Below are positions 23,002 through 30,332 of a stretch of DNA of 30,696 bases, in pieces; positions within the stretch are counted from its first letter, which is position 1; every line of letters begins with the position of its first letter. The DNA lies in NCBI GenBank assembly GCA_035491895.1, contig DATJJY010000100.1, forward strand, positions 1-30,696, given 5' to 3'. The stretch comes from DASTHG01 sp035491895 (lineage in GTDB: Bacteria > Gemmatimonadota > Gemmatimonadetes > Gemmatimonadales > GWC2-71-9). The notes beneath the pieces were generated by a model that was not told the origin of the DNA, ran no database searches, and worked only from the letters and a program-made list of their open reading frames with translations. A program made the position numbers and the translations under genes.

Positions 23002-24981
23002 ATGTCCATTCTCTGGTCCCTGATTCTCGCTTTCGGTGGCGTGGCACTCGGCGCGATCGCCTGGTTCGTCATCCGGCCGCGTCCGGGAGCCTACGCCTCG
23101 CCACCGCCGCGCGGAGCCGACGAGTATTTCGAGCGGCTGTTCGAGAACGCGCCGGTCGCGGTCGCGCTGAGCGATCGGACGGGGCGGATATTGCGGGTGA
23201 ACCAGCGGTTTACCGACCTGTTCGGCTACGCGCAGGAAGAAGTGGCCGGGCAGTCGATCGACGACCTCATCGTGCCACCGGAGCTGTTGCCCGAAGCCCG
23301 CGACACCACCCGGTTCGCGGCCGACGGCTTCAAGGAGATCCGGTCCACCGTGCGCCGTCGCAAGGACGGCTCTCCCGTCGACGTCTCGGTGCATTGCACG
23401 ACGATCGCGTTGGGGAGCGGCGAAGGAGCGGTGTACTCGATCTACCAGGACCTCACCGACCGGGTCCGGGCGGAGCAGGATGTGGTCGTGGCGGAGGAGC
23501 GGTTCCGCCAGCTGGCCGAGAACATCGATGAAGTGTTCTGGTTGACGACGCCTGAGCGGACCGAGCTGCTGTACGTGAGCCCGGCCTACGAGCAGATCTT
23601 CGGCCGGCCGCGCGAGACGGTGTACGCCGATCCCCAGGAGTTTCTCGAAGCGGTGCATCCCGACGACCGGTCGCGCGTGCGGACGTCGCTCCCGAGCCTG
23701 GCCCAGGGGGGATGGGCCGAGCGCTACCGCGTCGTCCGGCCCGACGGCAGCGTGCGCTGGGTGCGGTCACGCGCCTTTCCGATCCGCAACCGGTCCGGCG
23801 ACGTGTACCGCATCGCGGGTCTGACCGAGGACATTACCGACCAGAAGGGGGCGGAGGATGCGGTGCACGAGCGCGAGCGGTTGCTCGAGCTGTTCTTCTC
23901 TCAGTCCCTCGACGGATTCTTCTTCATGATGCTCGACGAGCCGGTGCGCTGGGACGAGACGGTGGACAAGGAGCAGACGCTCGACTACGTGTTCGCCCAC
24001 CAGCGGATCACGAAGGTCAACGACGCGATGCTGCGGCAGTACGGCGCGACGCGCGAGCAGCTCATCGGCAGCACGCCGAACGATCTGTTCGGGCACGACA
24101 TCGCGCACGGCCGTACCGTGTGGCGGCGGTTCTTCGATGCCGGCCGGCTGCATGTCGAGACCGACGAGCGCCGCGTCGACGGGTCGCCGATCCGGGTCGA
24201 CGGAGACTACATCTGCCTCTACGAGGAACAGGGGGCGGGGCGCATCGTCGGGCATTTCGGGGTGCAGCGCGACGTCACGGCGCGCCACCGGGCGCAGGAA
24301 GAGCTGCGCCTCTCCGAAGAGCAGCTGCGCGAGCTGGCGAACCGGCTGCAGGCGGTACGCGAGGACGAGCGGCGCCGCGTCGCGATCGAGATCCACGACC
24401 GGCTGGGACAGGCCCTCACCGGGATCAAGCTGGACGTGGCCTGGCTCGAGCGGCGACTCGCCCCCGACGACGTGGCGCTGCACCAGCGCGCGCACGGGAC
24501 GCTCCGCCATCTCGACGCGGCGATCGAATCGGTGACCCGCATCGGCGCGGAGCTGCGGCCCGCGGTGCTCGATACGCTCGGGCTCACGGCGGCAATCGAA
24601 TGGCAGGCCGGCGAGTTCACGGAACGCACGGGGATCTCCTGCCATCTGGAGCTGCCCAGCAAGGCGCCGGCGGTGGACGACGCACGCTCGACGGCTCTGT
24701 TCCGCGTGGTGCAGGAAGCCCTCACCAACGTCGCCCGCCATGCCGCAGCCCATCGCGTGGACATCCGGCTGGAGCAGCAAGACGGACACCTCGTGCTCGA
24801 AATCGCCGACGACGGGAAGGGCCTGGGCAACGGCCAGACGACGGGTCCCCGCTCCCTCGGCATCGCGGGGATGCGGGAGCGGCTCGGTGCACACGGCGGC
24901 CGGTTGCGCATCGCCAGCCGCCAGCCCTGCGGCACGGTGGTCGAGGCGCGGCTGCCGATCGCGGCGGAGCCGGTGGCATGA
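23002..24981 (+). CDS. membrane-anchored PAS-domain sensor histidine kinase (NarL-type HisKA_3)
   Basis: 659 aa. One N-terminal membrane helix (about 3-23), then PAS 1 (about 40-150), PAS 2 (about 165-280, with the EEVFWLTTP-like and YVSPAYEQIFGRP blocks and a WVRSRAFPIRNRSG C-terminal cap), a third, more divergent PAS-like segment (about 295-430), and a HisKA_3 dimerisation domain with the phosphorylated His465 in AIEIHDRLGQAL. The HATPase_c domain has the N box QEALTNVARH (571-580), DDGKG (603-607) and GIAGMRERLGAHGG. The ATG at 23002 begins directly with the membrane segment; an upstream in-frame extension from 22780 crosses the promoter and hairpins and is rejected. The TGA overlaps the regulator ATG. 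The ligand sensed is unknown. Confidence 0.94.
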   Translation: MSILWSLILAFGGVALGAIAWFVIRPRPGAYASPPPRGADEYFERLFENAPVAVALSDRTGRILRVNQRFTDLFGYAQEEVAGQSIDDLIVPPELLPEARDTTRFAADGFKEIRSTVRRRKDGSPVDVSVHCTTIALGSGEGAVYSIYQDLTDRVRAEQDVVVAEERFRQLAENIDEVFWLTTPERTELLYVSPAYEQIFGRPRETVYADPQEFLEAVHPDDRSRVRTSLPSLAQGGWAERYRVVRPDGSVRWVRSRAFPIRNRSGDVYRIAGLTEDITDQKGAEDAVHERERLLELFFSQSLDGFFFMMLDEPVRWDETVDKEQTLDYVFAHQRITKVNDAMLRQYGATREQLIGSTPNDLFGHDIAHGRTVWRRFFDAGRLHVETDERRVDGSPIRVDGDYICLYEEQGAGRIVGHFGVQRDVTARHRAQEELRLSEEQLRELANRLQAVREDERRRVAIEIHDRLGQALTGIKLDVAWLERRLAPDDVALHQRAHGTLRHLDAAIESVTRIGAELRPAVLDTLGLTAAIEWQAGEFTERTGISCHLELPSKAPAVDDARSTALFRVVQEALTNVARHAAAHRVDIRLEQQDGHLVLEIADDGKGLGNGQTTGPRSLGIAGMRERLGAHGGRLRIASRQPCGTVVEARLPIAAEPVA

Positions 24982-25616
24982 CCCGCCTGCTCATCGCCGA
25001 CGATCACCCGATCGTGCGGGAGGGATTGCGACGGGTGGTGGAGGACGCCCCCGGCGGCGGGATCACGGTGGTCGGCGAGGCGAGCGACGGTGACGACCTG
25101 CTGGCACAGGCCACGAGCGTGGACCCGGACGTCGTCCTGCTGGATATCACGATGCCCGGTCCCGGATTCGTCGAGACGATCCAGCGGCTCAAGGCGATCC
25201 ACCCGCGCGTCCGCATCCTCGTGCTCAGCGTCCAGCCCGAGGATCAGTTCGCGGTCCGGGCCCTCAAAGCGGGTGCCGCGGGATACGTGTCGAAGAACCT
25301 GTCGCCCGAGCATCTGGTGACGGCCATCCAGGAAGTGGTTCGCGGGGGGCGCTACGTCAGCCCCAGCCTCGCCCAGCGGCTCGCGGCCGCCGTGGCCGAC
25401 GGCGCCGACCGCCCGCCCCACGAGGGGTTGTCGGCGCGCGAGTACCAGGTGCTGTGTCTCATCGGGGCGGGGAAGAGCGTCAAGGAGATCGCGGCGGCAA
25501 TGGAACTGTCGGTCAAGACGGTCAGCACCTACCGCACCCGTATCCTGGAGAAGACCACCCTCAAGTCCAACGCGGAGATCATCCGCTACACGGTGGAGCA
25601 CGGACTGGTGCACTGA
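24978..25616 (+). CDS. NarL/FixJ family response regulator
   Basis: 212 aa. Receiver domain with acidic pocket D8-D9 (IADDHPIVREG), phosphoacceptor Asp56 (VVLLDITMPG), Ser84 and Lys106 (YVSKNLSP). A C-terminal LuxR-type helix-turn-helix (about 148-212) includes LSAREYQVLCLIGAGKSVKE and SVKTVSTYRTRILEKT. It overlaps the kinase stop by 4 nt, so it is the cognate partner. Likely targets are local, for instance the divergent cupredoxin operon and its palindromes; this is inference. Confidence 0.95.
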   Translation: MTRLLIADDHPIVREGLRRVVEDAPGGGITVVGEASDGDDLLAQATSVDPDVVLLDITMPGPGFVETIQRLKAIHPRVRILVLSVQPEDQFAVRALKAGAAGYVSKNLSPEHLVTAIQEVVRGGRYVSPSLAQRLAAAVADGADRPPHEGLSAREYQVLCLIGAGKSVKEIAAAMELSVKTVSTYRTRILEKTTLKSNAEIIRYTVEHGLVH

Positions 25617-25671
25617 CGGCTCTTCCACGTAACTTTGCCCGCTCCATGAATCTCTCTGGGAGACTGTTGGA

Positions 25672-26802
25672 GTGAGGCGTTCGCCGTTCCACTATCAGCT
25701 GCCGAAATTCACCGAGCCACCGCTCGCACAGGCGCCCCCGGCCCGGTTCGCTCCAGCCCCGGCCGACGGGGTCCTTCCCGACGGGTTCTTCTCGACGACC
25801 AATCTCCCGACCTACGTGCACCTCGCGGACGGGTGGCGGCGTCCCCGGCTGCCGCGCATGGACTGTGTCATCGTGCGGGCGGCGGACGGCGACCTCCTCA
25901 CGACCGAGCCGCGCAACGTCCGGCGCGGCACGGCGGTCGCGCTGGGCGCCGCCGAGGACGGGAGCGAGGGGATCTTCGTACACGCCGAAGGTTTCCTCGG
26001 CGGGGCGCACAGCGCCAACGAGTTTCGCTTCATGCAGACCGAGGTCTCGCGCGAACGGCCGGTCGACTACGCCGTGCTCGCCGAGCTGCTGGGCGAGGAG
26101 CGCGCCGCGGGCGGCACGACGGTGTGGGTCGTCGGGCCGGCCCTGGTGCACGCGCGGGCGCGCGAGGACATGATCTGGTTCATCGAGCGCGGCTACGTCG
26201 GCGGGCTCCTGGGGGGGAACGCCGTAGCGGTGCACGATCTCGAGGCCGCGATCTTCGGGACGACGCTCGGCATGTCGAGCTCGGGGGAGGGCGTCTCGGG
26301 GGGGCACGCGCTGCACATGCGGGCCATCAACGCCATCCGGCGCGCCGGGTCGATCGAGGCTGCGGTCGAGCAGGGCATCGTGAGCGGCGGCATCATGCAC
26401 GCGCTGGTACGGCGCAGGATCCCGTACGTGCTGGCCGGCTCGATCCGCGACGACGGGCCGCTCCCCGGCGTGGTGAGCGACACCCTGGCCGCGCAGGACG
26501 CCATGCGGGCGCTGACCGTCCGGGCCACCTTCGCCGTCTTCGTCGCCACCGCGCTGCATGCCATCGCCGTCGGCAACATGCTCCCGGCGTTCGTCGATGC
26601 ACCGAATCCCGACGACGTCCGTCCGCTCACGACCATCTGCGTCGACCAGACGGAGTTCGTCGTCAACAAGCTGCGGGATCGCGGCACGCACCAGGCGTTC
26701 GGCGTCGTCACCAACGCCCAGGATTTCATGCACGTGCTGCGCTCGTACGTGGAGCGATGGGAACAGGCGTCCCCCCGGACCCCGTCCCCGGCCCGGCGCT
26801 AG
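25672..26802 (+). CDS. TIGR00300 / ArgZ-type LOR-SDH domain protein (ornithine cyclodeaminase-like)
   Basis: 376 aa. Shows the blocks of the TIGR00300 family related to the NAD-binding ornithine-cyclodeaminase part of ArgZ and archaeal ornithine cyclodeaminase: GFFSTTNLPTYVHLADGW (38-55), MDCVIV, VVGPALVHARAREDM, GGLLGGNAVAVHDLE, FGTTLGM, AGSIRDDGPLPGVVSD and HAIAVGNMLPA. These proteins usually carry about 80 extra N-terminal residues (LOR/SDH domain) before this point; here only a Pro/Ala-rich leader of about 30 residues precedes it, so that domain is absent. GTG start; a GGGAG lies about 10 nt upstream. TTGCCC at 25635 may be a -35, without a clear -10. A role in arginine/ornithine metabolism fits the neighbouring arginine decarboxylase. 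Confidence 0.85.
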   Translation: MRRSPFHYQLPKFTEPPLAQAPPARFAPAPADGVLPDGFFSTTNLPTYVHLADGWRRPRLPRMDCVIVRAADGDLLTTEPRNVRRGTAVALGAAEDGSEGIFVHAEGFLGGAHSANEFRFMQTEVSRERPVDYAVLAELLGEERAAGGTTVWVVGPALVHARAREDMIWFIERGYVGGLLGGNAVAVHDLEAAIFGTTLGMSSSGEGVSGGHALHMRAINAIRRAGSIEAAVEQGIVSGGIMHALVRRRIPYVLAGSIRDDGPLPGVVSDTLAAQDAMRALTVRATFAVFVATALHAIAVGNMLPAFVDAPNPDDVRPLTTICVDQTEFVVNKLRDRGTHQAFGVVTNAQDFMHVLRSYVERWEQASPRTPSPARR

Positions 26803-27161
26803 GCGCGACCGCGCCCGGCCAGGGGCCCGGCTGGGCGAAGCTGTCCGCCGCGGTGGCGCTGCGCGTGCCGCCGGAAGAGATCGACACCATCTATCTCTTC
26901 CGCCCGATCAAGCGCGAAGGCCGGGAGTGGGGCACGGCGGTGGTGACGCGGCGGCACCCCGAAGGGCGTCTGGTGGTCTATACGGCGCGCTATATGCTGG
27001 TGGTGCGCGGCAAGGAGAAGGGCGTGTCGCGGATCGAAGTGGAGGAGGTCGCGCTCTCCCCGGCGGAGGTGGTCGCGCAGGTGATGCAGCATACCGCCGA
27101 TCGCACCGGGGAGGCGGAGCCCCCCCAGGCCTGCAGCGCGGCCGTCTGGTATGCGGGTTGA
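26757..27161 (+). CDS. uncharacterised small protein
   Basis: 134 aa. A Pro/Gly-rich start (1-27) is followed by a compact alpha-beta core: IDTIYLFRPIKREGREWGTA (42-61), RLVVYTARYMLVVRGKEKG (71-89), VSRIEVEEVALSPAEVVAQV (90-109), with a tail containing one Cys. No membrane segment, no recognised family. The ATG at 26757 overlaps the previous gene by 46 nt; GTG 26853 would retain only the core. The end overlaps the fur-like gene by 11 nt, so it lies inside a translationally coupled operon, which argues that it is real. Confidence 0.75.
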   Translation: MGTGVPPDPVPGPALGATAPGQGPGWAKLSAAVALRVPPEEIDTIYLFRPIKREGREWGTAVVTRRHPEGRLVVYTARYMLVVRGKEKGVSRIEVEEVALSPAEVVAQVMQHTADRTGEAEPPQACSAAVWYAG

Positions 27162-27621
27162 CGGCGCACGGGCGCTGGCGGCGTTCCGCCGCTTTCTCAG
27201 CGACCGCAACCTGCCGGCGACGCAGCCACGGCTCGCCGTGGCGACGGTCGTGCTCGACGCCTCCGACCACGTGTCGGCCGACGACGTGCTGCGGCGCGTC
27301 GCCAAGCGCGGACTGGATGTCGGGCTGGCGACGGTGTACCGCACCCTCGACCTCCTGGTGTCGAGCGGGCTCGTGGCCGAGCGCGATTTCGGCGAGGGAT
27401 TCCGGCGCTACGAGCCGGTGGCGCCGGGGCAGGCGCACGAGCACTGTATCTGCTCGTCGTGTGGGCGGGTGATGGAGCTGTCCAACGACCGGCTGGAGCG
27501 CGTGATCGCCCTGGTCGCCGAGGAGGTGGGGTTCCGGCCGCACCACCACCATCTCGAAGTGTTCGGATTGTGCCGGGACTGTCAGCAGTCGAACCCTTTA
27601 GCGCGGACCAAAGTGACGTGA
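27151..27621 (+). CDS. Fur family metalloregulator
   Basis: 156 aa. The N-terminal winged helix carries the DNA-contact run LATVYRTLDLLVSSGLV (59-75). The C-terminal dimerisation and metal domain shows HEHCICSSCGRV (96-107), a His cluster HHHHLEV (131-137) and CRDC (141-144). The two CxxC pairs form the structural zinc site, and the His residues supply sensory-site ligands. Whether it senses iron, zinc, manganese or peroxide is not readable from this. Predicted transcription repressor or activator in the cytoplasm. It overlaps the genes on both sides (11 nt and 4 nt), so it sits inside the arginine-related operon and may autoregulate it. Confidence 0.93.
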   Translation: MRVDGARALAAFRRFLSDRNLPATQPRLAVATVVLDASDHVSADDVLRRVAKRGLDVGLATVYRTLDLLVSSGLVAERDFGEGFRRYEPVAPGQAHEHCICSSCGRVMELSNDRLERVIALVAEEVGFRPHHHHLEVFGLCRDCQQSNPLARTKVT

Positions 27622-28178
27622 TCGATCCAGCGCAGTTCATGCCGAGCCGGGCCTTTCTCACGAAGGGGGTGGGGCGCCACCGCGAGAAGCTCACCAGCTT
27701 CGAGATGGCGTTGCGGGACGCGCATCTCGCGGTGTTCAACCTGGTCCGCGTCAGCTCGATCTTTCCGCCGCAATGTCAGCTGGTGGACCGCGAGGAAGGG
27801 CTGCGCAACCTGCGGCCGGGGCAGGTGCTGTTCACCGTGCTCGCCGAATCCGCCACCAACGAGCCGAGCCGGCGCGTCGCGGCGTCGATCGGGCTCGCCG
27901 TGCCGTCCGATCCATCGCATCACGGCTACATCTCGGAGCACCACAGCTACGGGCAGAACGAGAGCACCGCGGGCGATTACGCCGAGGATCTGGCCGCCTC
28001 GATGCTCGCCACGGTGCTCGGCGTGCCGTTCGATCCCGACCAGGCGTGGGACCAGCGGCGCGAGCAGTGGATGCTGTCGGGGGACATCGTGCGCACGCTG
28101 AACGTCACCTCCACGGCGGAGTGCGGCGACGACGGGCGCTGGACCACGGTGGTGGCCGCCGTGGCGTTCTGTGGGTAG
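27618..28178 (+). CDS. pyruvoyl-dependent arginine decarboxylase
   Basis: Decarboxylates arginine to agmatine, the entry to the agmatine route to putrescine. 186 aa. The proenzyme cleaves itself between Ser46 and Ser47 (VRVSSIFPP), the latter becoming the pyruvoyl group. Typical blocks follow: TKGVGRHREKLTSFEMAL (15-32), NEPSRRVAASIGLAVPSDPS, GYISEHHSYGQNE and AGDYAEDLAASMLATVLG. The GTG at 27618 overlaps the fur-like gene's TGA; an internal Met8 (27639) is the alternative. It overlaps ccdA by 8 nt. Confidence 0.95.
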   Translation: MIDPAQFMPSRAFLTKGVGRHREKLTSFEMALRDAHLAVFNLVRVSSIFPPQCQLVDREEGLRNLRPGQVLFTVLAESATNEPSRRVAASIGLAVPSDPSHHGYISEHHSYGQNESTAGDYAEDLAASMLATVLGVPFDPDQAWDQRREQWMLSGDIVRTLNVTSTAECGDDGRWTTVVAAVAFCG

Positions 28179-28902
28179 CGAGGGCAGCGGCGTCTCTTTG
28201 TTTGTGGCCTTCGCGGCGGGCCTGTTGAGCTTTCTCTCGCCGTGCGTGTTGCCGCTGATCCCGAGCTACGTCGGTTTTCTCACCGGCCTTTCGGCCGAGG
28301 AGCTCCAGGTACGCCGCGGCACGGCGCTGCTGCACGCCGTGTGGTTCGTCGCCGGCTTCGGCTTGATCTTCATCCTGCTTGGCGCTTCTGCCTCCGCCCT
28401 GGGCGCCCTGTTCCTGCGCTCCCAGGTGTGGATCGCGCGGGTCGGCGGGGTTCTCGTGATCCTGTTCGGGATGTACCTGCTGGGCATCCTGCGGCCGGCG
28501 ATTCTGATGCGGGAGCGCCGCATCCACCTGGTCCGCAAACCGCTCGGCTACGTGGGCTCGTCAGTCGCGGGCGTCGTCTTCGGTGCCGCGTGGACGCCGT
28601 GCATCGGCCCCATCCTCGGGGCGATCCTCACCCTCGCGGCCACCCGCTCGAGCATCGCGCAAGGCACGGCCCTGCTCGCCGTCTACACCCTCGGGCTGGC
28701 GCTGCCGTTCCTCCTGACCGCCTTCGCCCTGGACCGCTTCCTCGTGTGGTTCCAGCGGTTCCGTCCGTACCTCGTGTGGGTGGAGCGGATCTCCGGCGTG
28801 TTGTTGATCCTGCTCGGGATCCTGCTCGTGACGGACCGGTTCACGCTGTTGGCCAATTGGCTGCAGGGGCTGACGCCGGAGTTCTTGCGCAGCAAGCTGT
28901 AA
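28171..28902 (+). CDS. ccdA: CcdA / DsbD-type thiol-disulfide transmembrane protein
   Basis: Polytopic inner-membrane protein, 243 aa, with about six helices. It carries electrons from cytoplasmic thioredoxin across the membrane for cytochrome c maturation and periplasmic disulfide reduction. The two redox-active cysteines are Cys25 in SPCVLPLIPSY and Cys144 in TPCIGPILG, each in the conserved helix motif. The GTG at 28171 overlaps the decarboxylase stop; later GTG or TTG codons would trim the first few residues only. Its link to the arginine genes looks like gene order rather than shared pathway. Confidence 0.93.
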   Translation: MGSEGSGVSLFVAFAAGLLSFLSPCVLPLIPSYVGFLTGLSAEELQVRRGTALLHAVWFVAGFGLIFILLGASASALGALFLRSQVWIARVGGVLVILFGMYLLGILRPAILMRERRIHLVRKPLGYVGSSVAGVVFGAAWTPCIGPILGAILTLAATRSSIAQGTALLAVYTLGLALPFLLTAFALDRFLVWFQRFRPYLVWVERISGVLLILLGILLVTDRFTLLANWLQGLTPEFLRSKL

Positions 28903-28931
28903 CCGGCTGTTCCCCATCACTCGGGGGAGCC

Positions 28932-28985
28932 ATGGCGAAGCTGGACACGTTAGCGATTGGTCCCAAGGGGCTGTCCGCGGGGTAA
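28932..28985 (+). CDS. possible 17-residue leader peptide
   Basis: ATG to TAA, encoding MAKLDTLAIGPKGLSAG. A strong Shine-Dalgarno (GGGGGAG, 28923-28929) lies at good distance, and it is partly paired in a small hairpin (TCCCC 28911-28915 with GGGGA 28924-28928). The SD could thus be masked. The stop sits just before the conserved leader of the duplicated genes. It could be a real small protein, a leader controlling the following gene, or a chance ORF. Confidence 0.35.
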   Translation: MAKLDTLAIGPKGLSAG

Positions 28986-29345
28986 TTCAATTTCGTGCAG
29001 TACCACACTCTCTCCTGGAGCAGGTATGAACAGAGCGGTTCTGGTTTTGGTCACCGGGTTGTGCGTCATAGCCGTGAAGCCCGTGTCGGCCCAGCAGGCC
29101 GCTGGTGCCGCGCCGGTGGCGGGGGTGAGCCCGGCGCCGGTAAGCTCGTCCCGGTCCGGACCGCGCCTCCAGCCGGAGTTTCGCCGCTTCGAGGCGAGTG
29201 TCTCCGATAGCAGCACGGCGGCGCGCGCCTCGACCGTGAACTACAGCGGGGGTGGTGTCACCATCACCCTTTCTACGCTGGCACTGGTTCTCGTCGTCGT
29301 GATCATCGTGCTGTTAGTCGCCTAATGAGCAGGGCGGGGCGTGCG
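28986..29345 (+). repeat. tandem gene duplication, copy A
   Basis: Similar to 29469-29845 over the leader (TTCAATT..., CTCTCTCCTGGAGCAGGT), the whole coding region and about 20 nt past the stop. Copy B is separated by about 120 nt that is not clearly duplicated and contains a long hairpin. Confidence 0.85.
29026..29325 (+). CDS. small secreted or tail-anchored membrane protein, copy A
   Basis: 99 aa. The N-terminal signal peptide (about 1-24, ending near VSAQ) is followed by an Ala/Pro/Ser-rich segment, a PEFRRFEASVSDSSTAARAS block and a C-terminal hydrophobic helix (about 78-99) rich in Val/Ile/Leu, with no tail after it. The mature protein would be a periplasmic peptide anchored by its C-terminus. 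Family unknown. GGAG about 7 nt before the ATG supports the start. The sister gene at 29507 has the same architecture. In copy A the TAA stop replaces an AAA codon of copy B, followed at once by a back-up TGA. Confidence 0.85.
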   Translation: MNRAVLVLVTGLCVIAVKPVSAQQAAGAAPVAGVSPAPVSSSRSGPRLQPEFRRFEASVSDSSTAARASTVNYSGGGVTITLSTLALVLVVVIIVLLVA

Positions 29346-29367
29346 TAACGCCTCTCTCCCCTCCCTG

Positions 29368-29406
29368 GGGCCGGCGACTGCTCCGAAGGAGCTAGCTCGC
29401 CGGCCC
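29368..29406 (+). terminator. long hairpin between the duplicated genes
   Basis: GGGCCGGCGA (29368-29377) pairs perfectly with TCGCCGGCCC (29397-29406), and inside it GCTCC-GAA-GGAGC (29380-29392) forms a second 5-bp stem, making one extended hairpin. No strong T tract follows directly (a GCTTTTC comes some 15 nt later). A transcription stop or processing structure after copy A is likely. Confidence 0.6.
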
Positions 29407-29468
29407 ACCGCCGTTAGGCCGCTTTTCATCCTCCCGGGCGATGTTCCACGCCCACGTCAGCGCGCAAG

Positions 29469-29845
29469 TTCAATTCAATGCAGTGTCACTCTCTCCTGGA
29501 GCAGGTATGAACAAAGTGGTTTTGGTTCTGATGACGGGGTTGTGCGTCACAGCCCTGAAGCCCCTGGCGGCCCAGGAGGCTGTCGGTGCGGCGCCAACGA
29601 CGGGAGTGAGTACGGCGCCGGTGAGCTCGTCGAGCACCGCTCAATCCGGACCGCGCGTCCAGCCGGAGTTTCGCCGCTACGAGGCTGCGAGTGTCTCCGA
29701 TAGCAGTACGGCGGCGCGCGCGTCGTCCAGGCGTGACAGCGGGGGCGACAGCCACACCATCGTCATTTCGACGCTGGCGCTGATTCTCATCGTCGTGATC
29801 ATCGTGCTGTTAGTCGCAAAATGAGTAGGGAGGGGCGCGTGTGAC
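29469..29845 (+). repeat. tandem gene duplication, copy B
   Basis: Second copy, sharing the leader, the coding region and the short 3' flank with 28986-29345. It differs from copy A by substitutions and small in-frame indels; the protein is 105 rather than 99 aa. Confidence 0.85.
29507..29824 (+). CDS. small secreted or tail-anchored membrane protein, copy B
   Basis: 105 aa. Paralogue of the 29026 gene: signal peptide (1-24), a Ser/Thr/Ala-rich segment with a SSSTAQSGPR insertion relative to copy A, a PEFRRYEAASVSDSSTAARA block, a short charged SRRDSGGDSH stretch, and a C-terminal Ile/Val/Leu helix ending in AK. GGAG precedes the ATG as in copy A. The strong conservation of the SDSSTAARAS block and the terminal helix between copies suggests these are the functional parts. 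Function unknown. Confidence 0.85.
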   Translation: MNKVVLVLMTGLCVTALKPLAAQEAVGAAPTTGVSTAPVSSSSTAQSGPRVQPEFRRYEAASVSDSSTAARASSRRDSGGDSHTIVISTLALILIVVIIVLLVAK

Positions 29846-29897
29846 GGCGGGGCAATCCCACCGCCCGCGATTCCCCCGAACACCTTAGGAGTTTCGT

Positions 29898-30158
29898 ATG
29901 CCTATCTTCGCTTGGATCGTCGTCGGCATTATCGGCGGTTTCATCGGCAGCAAGATGGTCAACAAACGTGGTGAAGGGCTCGTGGGCGACCTGTTCCTCG
30001 GCGTCATCGGCGCCGTCGTGGGCGGCTGGCTGTTCAATCAGTTCGGCCACTCCGGCACCACCGGCATCAATCTCTACAGCATTCTGGTGTCCGCCGTCGG
30101 CGCGATCGTCGTCCTGGTCGTGTACCATGCACTGAGCGGTCGCCGCATTCACGCGTAA
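29898..30158 (+). CDS. GlsB/YeaQ/YmgE family (transglycosylase-associated) membrane protein
   Basis: 86 aa, three hydrophobic helices (about 3-17, 29-45 and 57-77) rich in Gly, with the family pattern GIIGGFIGSKMV and GDLFLGVIGAVVGGWLF. Small stress-linked inner-membrane proteins of this family have no established biochemical activity. AGGAG about 7 nt before the ATG supports the start. Upstream, a weak hairpin at 29846-29865 separates it from copy B. It is followed by two strong hairpins. Confidence 0.92.
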   Translation: MPIFAWIVVGIIGGFIGSKMVNKRGEGLVGDLFLGVIGAVVGGWLFNQFGHSGTTGINLYSILVSAVGAIVVLVVYHALSGRRIHA

Positions 30159-30167
30159 CGACTCACC

Positions 30168-30218
30168 CCCCGCGCCAAGGGCGCTCCTGTCTCCTCTGAC
30201 AGGGTGCGCCGCGCGGGG
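30168..30218 (+). terminator. 19-bp extended hairpin after the GlsB-type gene
   Basis: Three stacked stems form one hairpin: CCCCGCGC (30168-30175) with GCGCGGGG (30211-30218), GGCGC (30180-30184) with GCGCC (30206-30210), and CCTGTC (30186-30191) with GACAGG (30198-30203). It has small bulges and a 6-nt loop. It starts 9 nt after the stop codon. No U tract follows, so it may stabilise the mRNA 3' end rather than terminate by itself. Confidence 0.55.
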
Positions 30219-30271
30219 TCCCTCGGGCAGCGATTCGATCATCACTGCGCCGGGGGCTAGCCGAAGAAGAC

Positions 30272-30306
30272 GCCCCGCAACGGACCATCCGTTGTGGGGC
30301 TCTTTG
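30272..30306 (+). terminator. rho-independent terminator before the KaiC-like gene
   Basis: GCCCCGCAACGGA (30272-30284) pairs with TCCGTTGTGGGGC (30288-30300) over 13 positions with one G-T wobble and a CCA loop, followed by TCTTTGG. On the minus strand the stem is followed by GTCTTCTTC, so it may work in both directions. It should end the GlsB-type transcript. Confidence 0.75.
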
Positions 30307-30326
30307 GTTGCTCGGCGGGCCGATTC

Positions 30327-30332
30327 TTGACA
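30327..30332 (+). promoter_or_regulatory. -35-like TTGACA upstream of the KaiC-like gene
   Basis: A perfect -35 consensus hexamer lies 60 nt before the ATG and after the terminator. A second TTGACT is at 30348-30353. No matching -10 stands out at 16-18 nt, so the promoter assignment is tentative. Confidence 0.3.

Noticed and set aside
29464..29480. GTTCAATTC resembling a tRNA T-loop
   Set aside because: Flanking bases do not form the 5-bp stem, and the sequence belongs to the duplicated leader.
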